From: JAMZMI01 sp039970095
GTDB taxonomy: Bacteria > Bacteroidota > Bacteroidia > Cytophagales > Cyclobacteriaceae
DNA length: 64,000 nucleotides
Direction: 5' to 3'
NCBI GenBank assembly: GCA_039970095.1
Contig: JBDVMP010000024.1
Coordinates: 1-64,000, forward strand
Both the position numbers and the translations under genes were made by a program. Numbering within the stretch: the first letter of the stretch is position 1; every line of letters starts with the position of its first letter. Positions 46,609-55,988 of the stretch are shown in pieces. The notes under the pieces were generated by a model, which worked only from the letters and a program-made list of their open reading frames with translations, made no database searches and had not been told where the DNA came from.

Positions 46609-46785
46609 TTAACCTTTGTTCTTGATGTCTTGAACTTCAATTCTGATCTCCTGAGAAAGGTTTTTCAGCTCTTGCATTCCTTTTCTAACTCTAGTACCAG
46701 CAGCAGAGTTTTGTTTGTCATAAAATTTGCTGAAGTCTCCTTCTAGTGAAGTTAATAATTCTTGAAGTTGTTCGAATCTTTTCAT
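46609..46785 (-). CDS. bacterial histone H1-like small basic protein
   Basis: 58 residues: MKRFEQLQELLTSLEGDF, SKFYDKQNSAAGTRVRKGM and QELKNLSQEIRIEVQDIKN in sequence, ending KG. The pattern K-x-FY-x-K-x-N-x-AAGTRVRK matches the histone H1/Hc1-like small proteins found widely in Bacteroidota, which are thought to bind DNA. It is read from the minus strand between dapA and the alpha-oxoamine synthase and shares the dapA terminator. Confident as a gene; nucleoid role is from family knowledge. Confidence 0.88.
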   Translation of the reverse strand: MKRFEQLQELLTSLEGDFSKFYDKQNSAAGTRVRKGMQELKNLSQEIRIEVQDIKNKG

Positions 46786-46879
46786 ATTGATAGATCTTTA
46801 AGGTTACTGATAATTATTCGATTAGCAATTTATACAAATTGTTCAAAAACCAAGCTTAAATGCAGAAAAAAGCTAGATT

Positions 46880-48130
46880 TTATGAAGCATAGGCTCCTTC
46901 GACCCCCGCTCTTTGGTACACTCCGTCATCAAGCTTACGCTTAACCGCCTCAAATGCGACCAAAGTTTGACTTACATCGTCCAATGAATGAGATGCCGTA
47001 GGTATAATCCTAAGTATAATCATACCCTTAGGTATAACAGGGTAAACCACTACAGAACAGAAAATGCTATGCTCAAGACGCAAGTCTTTGACCAGATTCA
47101 CAGCTTCCATTACCTCACCATTCATTACCACCGGCGTTACCGGAGATTGAGTGGTTCCTATATTGTAGCCATTGTCTCTATAACCTTTCTGTATAGCGTC
47201 CACAATGGTCCAGAGCTTGTCTTTGTGCTCCGTACTATTTCTAATTAACTCTAGGCGCTTAAGCAAACCAATAACAAGTGCCAGCGGAAGTGATTTTGCG
47301 AAGATTTGAGATCTCACATTATACTTGATCACGTCGATGATTTTAGCATCTGCAGCTATAAAAGCCCCAATTGCAGCCATTGATTTTGCGAAGGTAGAGA
47401 AGTAGATATCAATCTCATCCTGAACACCAAAGTGCTCTCCAGCTCCAGCTCCTGTCGCTCCCATAGTACCAAAACCATGAGCATCGTCCACCATAAGGCG
47501 GAAATTATACTTTTTCTTCAATTCTACTATGTCCTTGAGGTTACCCAGGTTACCCGACATTCCAAAGACACCTTCAGTGATAACCAATATTCCTCCGCCT
47601 GATTCTTTTGTCAACCTTTCAGCTCTTTGCAGTTGCTTCTCGAGGTTATCCATATCGTTGTGAGTATAGACAAAGCGCTTGCCCATATGAAGTCTCACAC
47701 CGTCAATAATACATGCGTGAGATTCTGCATCATAAACGATCACATCTTTTCTATCAACCAAAGCATCAATCACAGAAAGGACTCCCTGATAACCGAAGTT
47801 TAGTAGCATACCTGCTTCTTTACTTACAAACTCTGCAAGCTCTCGCTCCAATTGCTCGTGAAAACTAGTGTTACCTGTCATCATTCTGGCTCCCATCGGG
47901 TAACCAAGACCATACTCAGCAGCTGCATCAGCATCTGCCTTTCTTACCTCTGGGTGATTAGCCAAACCAAGGTAATTGTTTAGGCTCCATGTCAACACTT
48001 CCTTGCCCTTGAACTGCATTCTTGGCGCGATCTCCCCTTCCAGTTTTGGGAACATGTAGAAATTGTCATCAAAATAAGAGTGTTGCCCTAGGGGTCCTCT
48101 ATCCTGAACTAGTTTTTCGAATAAATCCAT
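46880..48130 (-). CDS. alpha-oxoamine synthase family PLP enzyme (8-amino-7-oxononanoate / serine palmitoyltransferase-like)
   Basis: 416 residues. PLP-binding lysine Lys249 in STFAKSMAAIGAF, Asp215/216 and His218 in MVDDAHGFG and stacking His138 in AESHACIIDG. The family condenses an amino acid with an acyl-CoA or acyl-ACP. The N-terminal 40 residues (DRGPLGQHSYFDDNFYMFPKL) differ from BioF and kbl. In Bacteroidota, relatives make sphingoid bases or capnine-type sulfonolipid precursors, so a lipid role is likely; biotin synthesis is less so, since no bio genes are adjacent. A TAGATTTG promoter box lies 37 bases upstream. Confidence 0.82.
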   Translation of the reverse strand: MDLFEKLVQDRGPLGQHSYFDDNFYMFPKLEGEIAPRMQFKGKEVLTWSLNNYLGLANHPEVRKADADAAAEYGLGYPMGARMMTGNTSFHEQLERELAEFVSKEAGMLLNFGYQGVLSVIDALVDRKDVIVYDAESHACIIDGVRLHMGKRFVYTHNDMDNLEKQLQRAERLTKESGGGILVITEGVFGMSGNLGNLKDIVELKKKYNFRLMVDDAHGFGTMGATGAGAGEHFGVQDEIDIYFSTFAKSMAAIGAFIAADAKIIDVIKYNVRSQIFAKSLPLALVIGLLKRLELIRNSTEHKDKLWTIVDAIQKGYRDNGYNIGTTQSPVTPVVMNGEVMEAVNLVKDLRLEHSIFCSVVVYPVIPKGMIILRIIPTASHSLDDVSQTLVAFEAVKRKLDDGVYQRAGVEGAYAS

Positions 48131-48166
48131 TAAGAATTGTTATTAAAGCATATAAAAAAAGAGTCG

Positions 48167-48174
48167 CAAATCTA
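48167..48174 (-). promoter_or_regulatory. -7 promoter box of the alpha-oxoamine synthase gene
   Basis: On the minus strand the sequence is TAGATTTG followed by CG, the same octamer and flank as before ligA, matching TAnnTTTG. It lies 37 bases upstream of the ATG. Confidence 0.45.
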
Positions 48175-48270
48175 ATCATTTATTAAAGATTGAGCGAATG
48201 CACAAGGCACTTTCAACTCCAGTGTCTATATTTAAATTTTACATTCTTACACCCCAAAAATCCGATTTTC

Positions 48271-49764
48271 ATGAAAATCAGTAAAATTCTTGTTGCTAAC
48301 CGAGGAGAAATCGCTCTGCGTATAATGCGTTCAGCTAAAGAAGCTGGAATCAAAACAGTAGCTGTTTATAGTGAGGCTGATGCCCTGGCTCCTCATGTTC
48401 GATATGCTGATGAAGCCGTTTTGTTGGGGCCACCTCCTTCATCAAAATCCTATCTGGTTATTGACAAAATCCTGGATGCCTGCAAACAAACCGGAGCGCA
48501 AGCCATTCACCCGGGCTATGGTTTCCTATCCGAAAATGCAAAATTTGCTAAGCGTGTAAAGGATGCAGGTCTGATTTTCATAGGTCCATCGGCATCATCA
48601 ATAGAAGTGATGGGAGATAAACTGGCTTCAAAAAATGCCGTGAAAGCATTTGACGTACCTCTGGTGCCTGGCATGGAAGAACCAATAAAGGATATAGCAA
48701 AAGCGAAAAGAATAGCAGATGAAATCGGTTATCCTGTTATGATCAAAGCCAGCGCTGGTGGCGGAGGCAAAGGCATGCGGATTGTATATGAGGAAAAAGA
48801 GTTTGAAGACCAAATGAAACGTGCTGTGAGTGAAGCTAAAAGCTCCTTCTCAGACGATGCGGTTTTTGTAGAAAAGTTCATCACCAACCCTAAACATATA
48901 GAGGTGCAGATTCTCGGCGATCAGCATGGCAATGTACTCTACCTTTTCGAGCGTGAGTGCAGTGTTCAACGAAGAAATCAAAAAGTAATAGAAGAAGCAC
49001 CCTCCCCTGTACTCTCTCCTGAGCAGCGCAAAAAAATAGGTGAGGCAGCCGTAAATGTCGCCAAGTCATGTGATTACTATGGCGCGGGAACAGTAGAGTT
49101 CATCGCTGACGAAAACCTGAACTTTTATTTTCTGGAAATGAACACCCGACTGCAGGTAGAGCACCCCGTTACCGAAGAGATCACGGGACTGGATCTTGTA
49201 AAAGAGCAGTTCAAAATAGCCGAAGGCGAGGAAATTAGTTTCAAACAAGTAGACCTAACAATCAAGGGGCATAGCATAGAACTCCGAGTATATGCTGAAG
49301 ACCCTGAAAACAACTTTTTACCCGATACAGGCAGGCTTGACAGATATGTAAGGCCTCAGGGCCCTGGTGTTAGAGTAGACGATGGATATGAAGAAGGAAT
49401 GGATATCCCCATTCATTATGATCCAATGCTTGCAAAGTTGGTTACTTATGGCAAAGACCGAAAGGAGGCTATAGACAGGATGCTGAGAGCTATCGATGAA
49501 TATAAAATCACCGGTATAAAAACCACGCTCCCATTTGGAACATTTGCACTCAAACATCCGGATTTTATTGATGGGTCATTTACAACCAAGTTTGTGGAAA
49601 AACATTTTACACCTGAAGCTCTGAAAGCTGAAATCACGGATGAATTAGCGGAGGTAGCTGCGCTGTTTGCTTACGATTATGATAAAAACAAACAAAAAAT
49701 CTCTTTCGGAGGTGCTTCTCCTCAGCAAAAGACTTCCAACTGGAGAAACAGAATAGAGCACTAG
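48271..49764 (+). CDS. accC: acetyl-CoA carboxylase biotin carboxylase subunit
   Basis: 497 residues from the ATG at 48271 (MKISKILVANRGEIALRIMRS); the open frame runs 27 codons further upstream but that part is not family-like. ATP-grasp features include the P-loop-like KASAGGGGKGMRIV, EVQILGDQHGNV, FERECSVQRRNQK and FLEMNTRLQVEHPVTE. It carboxylates biotin on AccB. No accB is adjacent, which is unusual; the final 40 residues (FGGASPQQKTSNW) contain no biotinyl MKM motif, so it is not fused. It is followed by DUF1015 and maf with gaps of 3 bp and an overlap. Confidence 0.95.
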   Translation: MKISKILVANRGEIALRIMRSAKEAGIKTVAVYSEADALAPHVRYADEAVLLGPPPSSKSYLVIDKILDACKQTGAQAIHPGYGFLSENAKFAKRVKDAGLIFIGPSASSIEVMGDKLASKNAVKAFDVPLVPGMEEPIKDIAKAKRIADEIGYPVMIKASAGGGGKGMRIVYEEKEFEDQMKRAVSEAKSSFSDDAVFVEKFITNPKHIEVQILGDQHGNVLYLFERECSVQRRNQKVIEEAPSPVLSPEQRKKIGEAAVNVAKSCDYYGAGTVEFIADENLNFYFLEMNTRLQVEHPVTEEITGLDLVKEQFKIAEGEEISFKQVDLTIKGHSIELRVYAEDPENNFLPDTGRLDRYVRPQGPGVRVDDGYEEGMDIPIHYDPMLAKLVTYGKDRKEAIDRMLRAIDEYKITGIKTTLPFGTFALKHPDFIDGSFTTKFVEKHFTPEALKAEITDELAEVAALFAYDYDKNKQKISFGGASPQQKTSNWRNRIEH

Positions 49765-49767
49765 TAC

Positions 49768-51075
49768 ATGGCGGAAATCAAACCGATCAGGGGGTGGAGA
49801 TACAATCCTTCATTATCTCAACACATAAGCTCCCTTACTGCACCACTTTTTGATGTTGTATCAGATAAGCAGCGCGAACAACTATATAATAATGAGCTGA
49901 ACAGCATTCATTTGTCTGTGCCAAAGGGATCACTTTTACCCTTGAAATCAGCTGCTAATACCCTGAAAAACTGGAAAAACCAAGGTGTCCTTCTGCAAGA
50001 CCGGGTTCCGGGCGTATATGTCTATTATCAACATTTCACGCTACCCGGCAGCAACAAGGCGTATTGTAGAAAAGGCTTTGTGATAAACATCCGTGTTTAT
50101 GACTGGCCAGAGAAAGTCATTCTCAGACATGAAAGCACAATGCCATTTTCTGTTCACGATAGACTCGAAATCTTAAACGAAATGGAAATGAATGTAAGCC
50201 CGACACACGGGCTGTACACCGATACTACCAGGGAAATAGAATCATATCTGGATCAAAGCATGAAACATCCTATATATGATACTGAAAACTATCAGGGCGT
50301 GCGGGATGTGATGAGTATCATCCACGATGTGAAAGTGATTAACAGAATTCAAACAATCATCAATGAAAAGCAGATCATACTAGCAGATGGCCACCACAGA
50401 TATGCAGGAGCTCTGCAATATATGAAAGATAACCGTGAGAAAAACCCAACTCACAGCGGGCAAGAGCCTTACAATTATCACATGATGTACCTAACCAATA
50501 CAGAATCTGATGACCTCCGCATACTACCCACACATAGGCTCATCAGTAATCTGGAGGCTTTTTCTAAAGAAGAATTACTCAACCGACTAAAGGAAGATTT
50601 TGACATATCTCCTATCTCCAACAGCGCTGACACGTACGATATCATCCAGGGTAAAAAATGGACATTCGGGCTGTTGATAGAAGATGAATCCTATCGGATT
50701 AGCCTGAAAAATGACAGAGTAAATGATATTCCGTGGAAATTTCCTAATAAGATAAAAGAGCTGGACCTTACGATCATGCATTACTATATTTTTGAAAAAA
50801 TATTGGGAATCAAAGGGAAAGATCAGACCAAATCAAGAAACATAACATTCGAAAGAAACTTTACAGAGTGCCTCAAACGAGTATTAACCCAAAGTGCACA
50901 ATTTGCATTGATCACCAAAGACATCTCTATCGAGCAGGTGAAAGAAACATGCTACTCAGGCTATACCATGCCACAAAAATCAACTTACTTTTACCCGAAA
51001 GCAATTTCAGGATTTGTATTTAGCTCAATAAATAAAAATGAATTCAGCTCACCATTTGATACTTGCTTCCAATAG
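49768..51075 (+). CDS. DUF1015 family protein
   Basis: 435 residues, no signal peptide. 'AEIKPIRGWRYNP' at the start and the hallmark 'ADGHHRYAGALQYM' near residue 210, together with 'TLKNWKNQGVL' and 'TDTTREIESYL'-type segments, identify DUF1015, a conserved protein often beside serine or D-lactate metabolism genes; activity unknown. Here it lies three bases after accC and its last 38 bases overlap maf, so the three form one unit. Confidence 0.85.
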   Translation: MAEIKPIRGWRYNPSLSQHISSLTAPLFDVVSDKQREQLYNNELNSIHLSVPKGSLLPLKSAANTLKNWKNQGVLLQDRVPGVYVYYQHFTLPGSNKAYCRKGFVINIRVYDWPEKVILRHESTMPFSVHDRLEILNEMEMNVSPTHGLYTDTTREIESYLDQSMKHPIYDTENYQGVRDVMSIIHDVKVINRIQTIINEKQIILADGHHRYAGALQYMKDNREKNPTHSGQEPYNYHMMYLTNTESDDLRILPTHRLISNLEAFSKEELLNRLKEDFDISPISNSADTYDIIQGKKWTFGLLIEDESYRISLKNDRVNDIPWKFPNKIKELDLTIMHYYIFEKILGIKGKDQTKSRNITFERNFTECLKRVLTQSAQFALITKDISIEQVKETCYSGYTMPQKSTYFYPKAISGFVFSSINKNEFSSPFDTCFQ

Positions 51076-51625
51076 CCCGAGAAGGCAAGAATTGCTCCGT
51101 CAGGCGGGTTATAATTTTGAAGTAGTCACCTATGATTTTGAGGAGATCATTCCAAACGGCCTATCGTCCGCAACTGTCGCCGAGTATTTGGCCAAGGAAA
51201 AAAATACTTTTTACAGATCACGATTAGAAAATCAAACCATCATTACAGCAGATACCACTGTAGTTCTTGATCAGCAGGTGTTTAACAAGCCCGCCGACAG
51301 ACCAGAAGCTCTGAAGATGATTCACACATTTTCAAACAAAACCCACGAAGTGATCAGTGGGGTTTGTATTTCTAACCTTAAAAAATCCATCTCATTTTCG
51401 ACCAGAACTTTGGTGACATTTGAGGCCATATCAAAGCAAGAGGCCATTCACTATGTGGATACTTTTAAGCCTTTTGACAAGGCTGGTGCTTATGGCATAC
51501 AGGAGTGGATTGGTTTGACCAAAATCACCAGAATTGAGGGTTCTTACTTCAATGTAGTGGGCCTACCAATTCAGGAATTGTATGAAGTCTTGAAAAATGA
51601 GTTTGGAATCAGTCCGCTGGATTAA
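51038..51625 (+). CDS. maf: Maf-like nucleoside triphosphate pyrophosphatase
   Basis: 195 residues with the Maf signatures LILASNSPRRQELLRQAG, AEYLAKEK, TADTTVVLDQ and DKAGAYGIQ. Maf proteins hydrolyse non-canonical or canonical NTPs (house-cleaning; septum inhibition was the original phenotype). The ATG lies inside the end of the DUF1015 gene (38-base overlap). Its stop shares four bases with the stop of the convergent lipoprotein gene. Confidence 0.95.
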   Translation: MNSAHHLILASNSPRRQELLRQAGYNFEVVTYDFEEIIPNGLSSATVAEYLAKEKNTFYRSRLENQTIITADTTVVLDQQVFNKPADRPEALKMIHTFSNKTHEVISGVCISNLKKSISFSTRTLVTFEAISKQEAIHYVDTFKPFDKAGAYGIQEWIGLTKITRIEGSYFNVVGLPIQELYEVLKNEFGISPLD

Positions 51626-52026
51626 TCCAAAACCGCATCAGTAATAAACAATCTATATTCAGCTTCATCAATCCTGTTCTTGTTGTATTCCCAATAACTT
51701 CTTTGCAAGAAATCTTTATCAACCAGAAGGCTATCAACATATATCTCAACTTCGTCAATTACCACCACTTCCCCAGTTGACCAGTAGTCGACAACATACC
51801 CCTCTCCAGCATAATATACCATATTCCGAATAGAGTTAGGATATATTGTTGAACACGCATATGGAAGACCAAAATAGGACTTTGCCCTACCCTCTGTTCT
51901 TATGCACGCTGTTATAGTGTCTGACGAGCTGTTGTAAACCGAAAAGATGTATTGAGAAGACCTTGTATAGTCATCACAACTAATTATGATTAAAATTATT
52001 GCAAGGATAGATAGTGCACTTTTCAT
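51622..52026 (-). CDS. small lipoprotein, unknown
   Basis: 134 residues from the ATG at 52026; the frame continues 13 codons upstream without signal-peptide character. Lipobox IIISC (Cys17) follows MKSALSILAIILIIIS and precedes DDYTRSSQ. The mature part has two Cys (IRTEG and YACSTI region) and is beta-rich. Not recognised. It lies 57 bp downstream of the efflux adaptor gene and could be cotranscribed; its stop overlaps that of maf (TTAA). Confidence 0.6.
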   Translation of the reverse strand: MKSALSILAIILIIISCDDYTRSSQYIFSVYNSSSDTITACIRTEGRAKSYFGLPYACSTIYPNSIRNMVYYAGEGYVVDYWSTGEVVVIDEVEIYVDSLLVDKDFLQRSYWEYNKNRIDEAEYRLFITDAVLD

Positions 52027-52083
52027 TGAAATGAATTTCCCTAAGGACACAGTAAATACCCTCAAGGTTTCTCAAACATTCAA

Positions 52084-53442
52084 TCAGTCTTCATCCTTTT
52101 CGTCTTCCCTCTCCTTTTCTTCTACCTCATCTTCATCTTTCAACCGCTTAGACACAGCCAGAAATGGGCCTTTTACTATTTCATCCCCATCAGACAGACC
52201 GTTCAATATTTCGATGTTATCAAAGTCACTGATACCCGTCTCCACTTTGGTCTTAATTGCTTTCATGTCTTTGACCACAAAAACAACCTCCTCTATTTCC
52301 TGATCCGAAATTGATTCTTCCTGCTCATCTTCTTCCTGCTTATACTTATTTTCATCACCCTGCTCCTCTTTTACTTTTCGAGTGGTCACAGCCGCCAGCG
52401 GCACTGAAAGCACATCTTTTTTCCTTTCGGTAATGATATCTACACTTGCCGTCATACCAGGTCTGAATGGATATTTCATCCCTTTTTCTTTGATCAAATC
52501 CTGATAAGAAGAATTCAAAATCTTAATCCTAACCTCAAATTCTGTCACTGCATCAGCAGAAACTTTGGTATTGGCTGAATTAGCGATTTGGGTCACAATC
52601 CCCTCAAACTGCTTATCCATGTATGAATAAGAGTCAACATCTATAATCGCTGTATCTCCCAGGCTCACACGGATGATGTCATTTTCATTCACATCCACAC
52701 GTACCTCCATATTCGACAGGTCTGCGATGCGCAGCATTTCGGTTCCTTGCATCTGAGACGTACCCACCACGGTTTCTCCCAGTTCCACATCCAGTTTGGA
52801 TACGATTCCATTCATAGGTGCTGTAATTCTTGTGAGACGCAAATTCTCTCTCGCTTCTTTCACTGATGCAAATGAGCTTTGCACTGAGTAGCTCGCTGCT
52901 TCCACGTTTTGCTGGGCAGACTTGAAGTCCTGCTCGGCTATTGTGGCATTGGCCTCAGCCAATTCGAAATCCGCATCGGAGATCACCTTCTGTGCGTAGA
53001 GTTTCTTTTGTCTCTCAAACTCTAGTTTAGAGCGCGTATAGCCGGCTTTCGCCCTGGCTTCACGAGCCCTGGAATCAGCCAAATTTGCCTTTTGCTGGTT
53101 GAGAATGGCTTCTGCCCTCTGCACGGCAGACTCAAAATTATCCGGGCGTATTTTCAGAAGGAAATCACCCTTACTTACCGAGTCACCTTCTTCGATGGTG
53201 AGTTCTATTATCTCTCCCGGCACTTCCGGGCTGATCTTGACCTCCACCACGGGCTGAACCGCACCAGATGCACTCACCTTCTCCACTATAGTCGTTCGTT
53301 TGACCTTTCCTAACTCCACTTCCAGGGCTTTCTTTTTGCCAATCCAACCTAGAGATTTACCTATCAATGCCACAACGATAAGCACGCCAACCACTCCTAG
53401 GAGTATGTAAATAATCCTGTTATTTGATTTTTTATTTGCCAT
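52084..53442 (-). CDS. efflux periplasmic adaptor (MacA/HlyD-like membrane fusion protein)
   Basis: 452 residues. N-terminal membrane anchor (about 8-30: IYILLGVVGVLIVVALIG), lipoyl/barrel-sandwich halves (VVEVKISPEVPGEIIEL and GIVSKLDVELGETV), and a long alpha-hairpin between them (LDSRAREARAKAGYTRSKLE region). A beta barrel follows, with a very acidic Glu/Asp/Lys tail and an acidic insert QEEDEQEESISDQEIEE at about 370-386. MacA and HlyD proteins link an inner-membrane pump to TolC. No MacB-type ABC gene or RND pump adjoins it; the TolC gene is five bases upstream on the same strand. Confidence 0.9.
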   Translation of the reverse strand: MANKKSNNRIIYILLGVVGVLIVVALIGKSLGWIGKKKALEVELGKVKRTTIVEKVSASGAVQPVVEVKISPEVPGEIIELTIEEGDSVSKGDFLLKIRPDNFESAVQRAEAILNQQKANLADSRAREARAKAGYTRSKLEFERQKKLYAQKVISDADFELAEANATIAEQDFKSAQQNVEAASYSVQSSFASVKEARENLRLTRITAPMNGIVSKLDVELGETVVGTSQMQGTEMLRIADLSNMEVRVDVNENDIIRVSLGDTAIIDVDSYSYMDKQFEGIVTQIANSANTKVSADAVTEFEVRIKILNSSYQDLIKEKGMKYPFRPGMTASVDIITERKKDVLSVPLAAVTTRKVKEEQGDENKYKQEEDEQEESISDQEIEEVVFVVKDMKAIKTKVETGISDFDNIEILNGLSDGDEIVKGPFLAVSKRLKDEDEVEEKEREDEKDED

Positions 53443-53447
53443 GGTAA

Positions 53448-54890
53448 TTAGAAGGAAAGGACTTTGCCCTGATAGAAATCAAGGATTTTGGTTTTAAAAA
53501 TGAAATCGTATTTTGCCCGCACAAAATCTGATTTTGCTCCGAACAAATTGTTTGATGCTACTTGATACTCGGTAAAATTAGCCGCACCCAAATTATATTG
53601 ATTTTCTATGGATCGGAATGTCTCCCCCAAAGCCTCAACTTGTTTTTCTCTAGCGAAGTAGGCTTTAGCCGCTGTTGAAGCATCATTGTGCGCCGATTCT
53701 ACTGCCTGTCGTAAGAAATTTTGTTGCTCCACTACGTTGATCTCCGCTTGCTGCAAAGCAATTTTTTGTCTTTGAACAGCGCTGCTATTTCTCAAATTAT
53801 TGAAAATAGGAATGGACAAATTGAGAGATGCCTGCTTACTGAGGTTATCACGAAACTGATCTCCAAATGCATACTTTTCGTAATCACCAGCAGGTTGAAA
53901 AATCTGAATACTTTCTCCTGAGGCCGTTTGCAAGCTTGGGTTGGTTACATAAGAACCTCCTCCATTTGGGTCCTCAACAAATCTATCTCCAAAAGCATCA
54001 GAATAGTTAGTGCTGAAGCCAGCGTTAAGGGATAGTGTTGGAGTAAAACCCGACCTGGCTACTTCTATTCCGTATTCAGCCCCTTTCACCTGAAGCTCTG
54101 CACTTTTGATCTCTGGCATATTGCTCAGGGCATCATTATACACCTCATCTACAGGCGCCAAACTCTCAGCCCCTGCCCCTATTTTAATTTCAGGAATAAT
54201 GATATCAATTTTCTGAGATGAAGGCATCATCATGCCTTGTTTCAGGTTTAGTAAAGCCAGATTCAAATTATTTTGAGCCGTGATCAGATTCACCTCATTA
54301 CTCGCCACCTGCGAAATCAACTCCAATTCATTGGTACGTGGCAATGATCCCGACTCCACCAGTTTCTTTGTTCTGTCCAGTTGCTTTTGACTGTTCTCCA
54401 GCTGATACTCAGCTGTTTCTACTAATTCTTTATTGAAGATCACATTGAGATAAAAAGTAGCAATATTGAGTGAAATATCATTCTTCGCCTTCTCAGCATC
54501 GTATTGTGATGATTGCAACAGTATACTGTTTTGCTTGACAGTATTGGCCAATCTGAACCAATTGAAAACAACCATACTAGCACTTCCATTCACTCCGGTA
54601 AAATTGATTTCTTGCGCCACGAACTGGTTGGTAGTAGGGTCAATAGAACGTCCCCAGTTGTATCCGTAGCTTCCGCCAACATTCAAAGTTGGCAGCTGAG
54701 AAGCACGAGCCTGATTGTAGTTTATTTTGGCATTCTCCGACAAGAGCAAACTGCGTTTTACAGTCGTGTTATTTCTGATGGCAATATCCACACATTCTTG
54801 CAGGCCAAGAATGTAAACAGAGTCAGCTTGGGAAAAGCTACTAAACGAAATTGCAACCCCCAGCAAGAGGGTTAAGAGGTGCTTAGGCAT
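53448..54890 (-). CDS. TolC-family outer-membrane channel
   Basis: 480 residues: signal peptide (MPKHLLTLLLGVAISFSSFS) and two OEP repeats of long helices and strands. Examples are LGLQECVDIAIRNNTTVK, NYNQARASQLPTLNVGGSY and, in the second half, YGIEVARSGFTPTLSLNAGF. It forms the trimeric exit duct of tripartite efflux or type I secretion. It is the first gene of the TolC-adaptor pair (5-bp gap); the inner-membrane partner is not in the window. Confidence 0.92.
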   Translation of the reverse strand: MPKHLLTLLLGVAISFSSFSQADSVYILGLQECVDIAIRNNTTVKRSLLLSENAKINYNQARASQLPTLNVGGSYGYNWGRSIDPTTNQFVAQEINFTGVNGSASMVVFNWFRLANTVKQNSILLQSSQYDAEKAKNDISLNIATFYLNVIFNKELVETAEYQLENSQKQLDRTKKLVESGSLPRTNELELISQVASNEVNLITAQNNLNLALLNLKQGMMMPSSQKIDIIIPEIKIGAGAESLAPVDEVYNDALSNMPEIKSAELQVKGAEYGIEVARSGFTPTLSLNAGFSTNYSDAFGDRFVEDPNGGGSYVTNPSLQTASGESIQIFQPAGDYEKYAFGDQFRDNLSKQASLNLSIPIFNNLRNSSAVQRQKIALQQAEINVVEQQNFLRQAVESAHNDASTAAKAYFAREKQVEALGETFRSIENQYNLGAANFTEYQVASNNLFGAKSDFVRAKYDFIFKTKILDFYQGKVLSF

Positions 54891-54999
54891 AGAACAAGAT
54901 TGGGTTGGACAAAATGAATGTGAGATCGAATTAACTCATGATAACAACAAGGTTCTGTTCTCTTATACGGGTAAAAACGAATTTCGATACCTTAATATC

Positions 55000-55905
55000 T
55001 TAGACCGCCACAGCCGCTTTTATTGCCGGATCGGGATCATAGTTTTCAAGGGTGAAATCTTCATACGTAAACGAAAAAATATCCTTAATTTCCGGGTTGA
55101 TTTTCATAGTGGGAAGTGCCTTTGGTGTACGCGAAAGCTGCAGCTCCGCCTGCTCAAAATGATTGGAATAGAGATGTGCATCGCCCAACGTGTGCACAAA
55201 ATCCCCATAACCTAAATCGCATACCTGCGCGATCATCATAGTTAGAAGTGCATAAGATGCAATATTGAACGGAACACCTAAAAAGACATCTGCGCTACGC
55301 TGATATAGCTGACACGAAAGCTTGCCATCTGCCACATAAAACTGAAACAAACTGTGGCACGGAGGAAGTCCAGATTTGGCCATGACGGGGATATCCTTTG
55401 GGTTCCAGGCTGAAACCAAGAGTCGACGAGAGTCCGGCTTGGCCTTGATGTCTTCAATCAATTGAGATATCTGGTCTACTCCTTCAAAATCCCTCCATTG
55501 TTTTCCGTAAACAGGGCCTAGCTCTCCCCACTTTGCTGCGAAAGCCTGATCGGTCTTGATATTTTCTTTGAACTTGGCCAACTCGGCTTTCCATTCATCA
55601 GAATACTTGGGAAAAGTATCTGCTAATCCATTTTCATTGAGATAGTTTTGAAAAGGCCATTCGTTCCAAATATTCACGCCATTTTCCACCAGATAGCGAA
55701 TGTTAGTGTCGCCCTGTAAAAACCACAAAAGCTCATGCACGATAGATTTCAAGTGTGTCTTCTTGGTTGTCACAAGTGGAAAACCCTCCGACAGATCAAA
55801 CCTCATCTGATAGCCAAACACGCTTTTAGTTCCCGTTCCGGTACGGTCGCTTTTGGTGGCACCATTATCTAAAATGTGCTGCATCAAATTGAGGTATTGC
55901 TTCAT
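55000..55905 (-). CDS. thyA: thymidylate synthase
   Basis: 301 residues from the ATG at 55905 (MKQYLNLMQHILDNGATKSDR); the open frame runs 36 codons further upstream without homology. Active-site Cys in LPPCHSLFQFYV, folate and dUMP contacts in RTGTGTKSVFG, and the closing YDPDPAIKAAVAV. An insertion at about residues 90-130 (DEWKAELAKFKENIKTD) makes it longer than the 264-residue E. coli enzyme, resembling the L. casei type. It methylates dUMP with methylene-THF. Divergent from the MMPL gene. Confidence 0.97.
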   Translation of the reverse strand: MKQYLNLMQHILDNGATKSDRTGTGTKSVFGYQMRFDLSEGFPLVTTKKTHLKSIVHELLWFLQGDTNIRYLVENGVNIWNEWPFQNYLNENGLADTFPKYSDEWKAELAKFKENIKTDQAFAAKWGELGPVYGKQWRDFEGVDQISQLIEDIKAKPDSRRLLVSAWNPKDIPVMAKSGLPPCHSLFQFYVADGKLSCQLYQRSADVFLGVPFNIASYALLTMMIAQVCDLGYGDFVHTLGDAHLYSNHFEQAELQLSRTPKALPTMKINPEIKDIFSFTYEDFTLENYDPDPAIKAAVAV

Positions 55906-55988
55906 AGTATTTCCTTGAATCGTTAGTATTGCTAAATTAAAGAAAAGCTCATACTCTGAACTCGCTAATAGCCAAGTATTGCCATCAA

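Noticed and set aside
48190..48270. 27-codon upstream extension of accC
   Set aside because: AccC homology begins at MKISKILVANRG; the upstream codons are not family-like.
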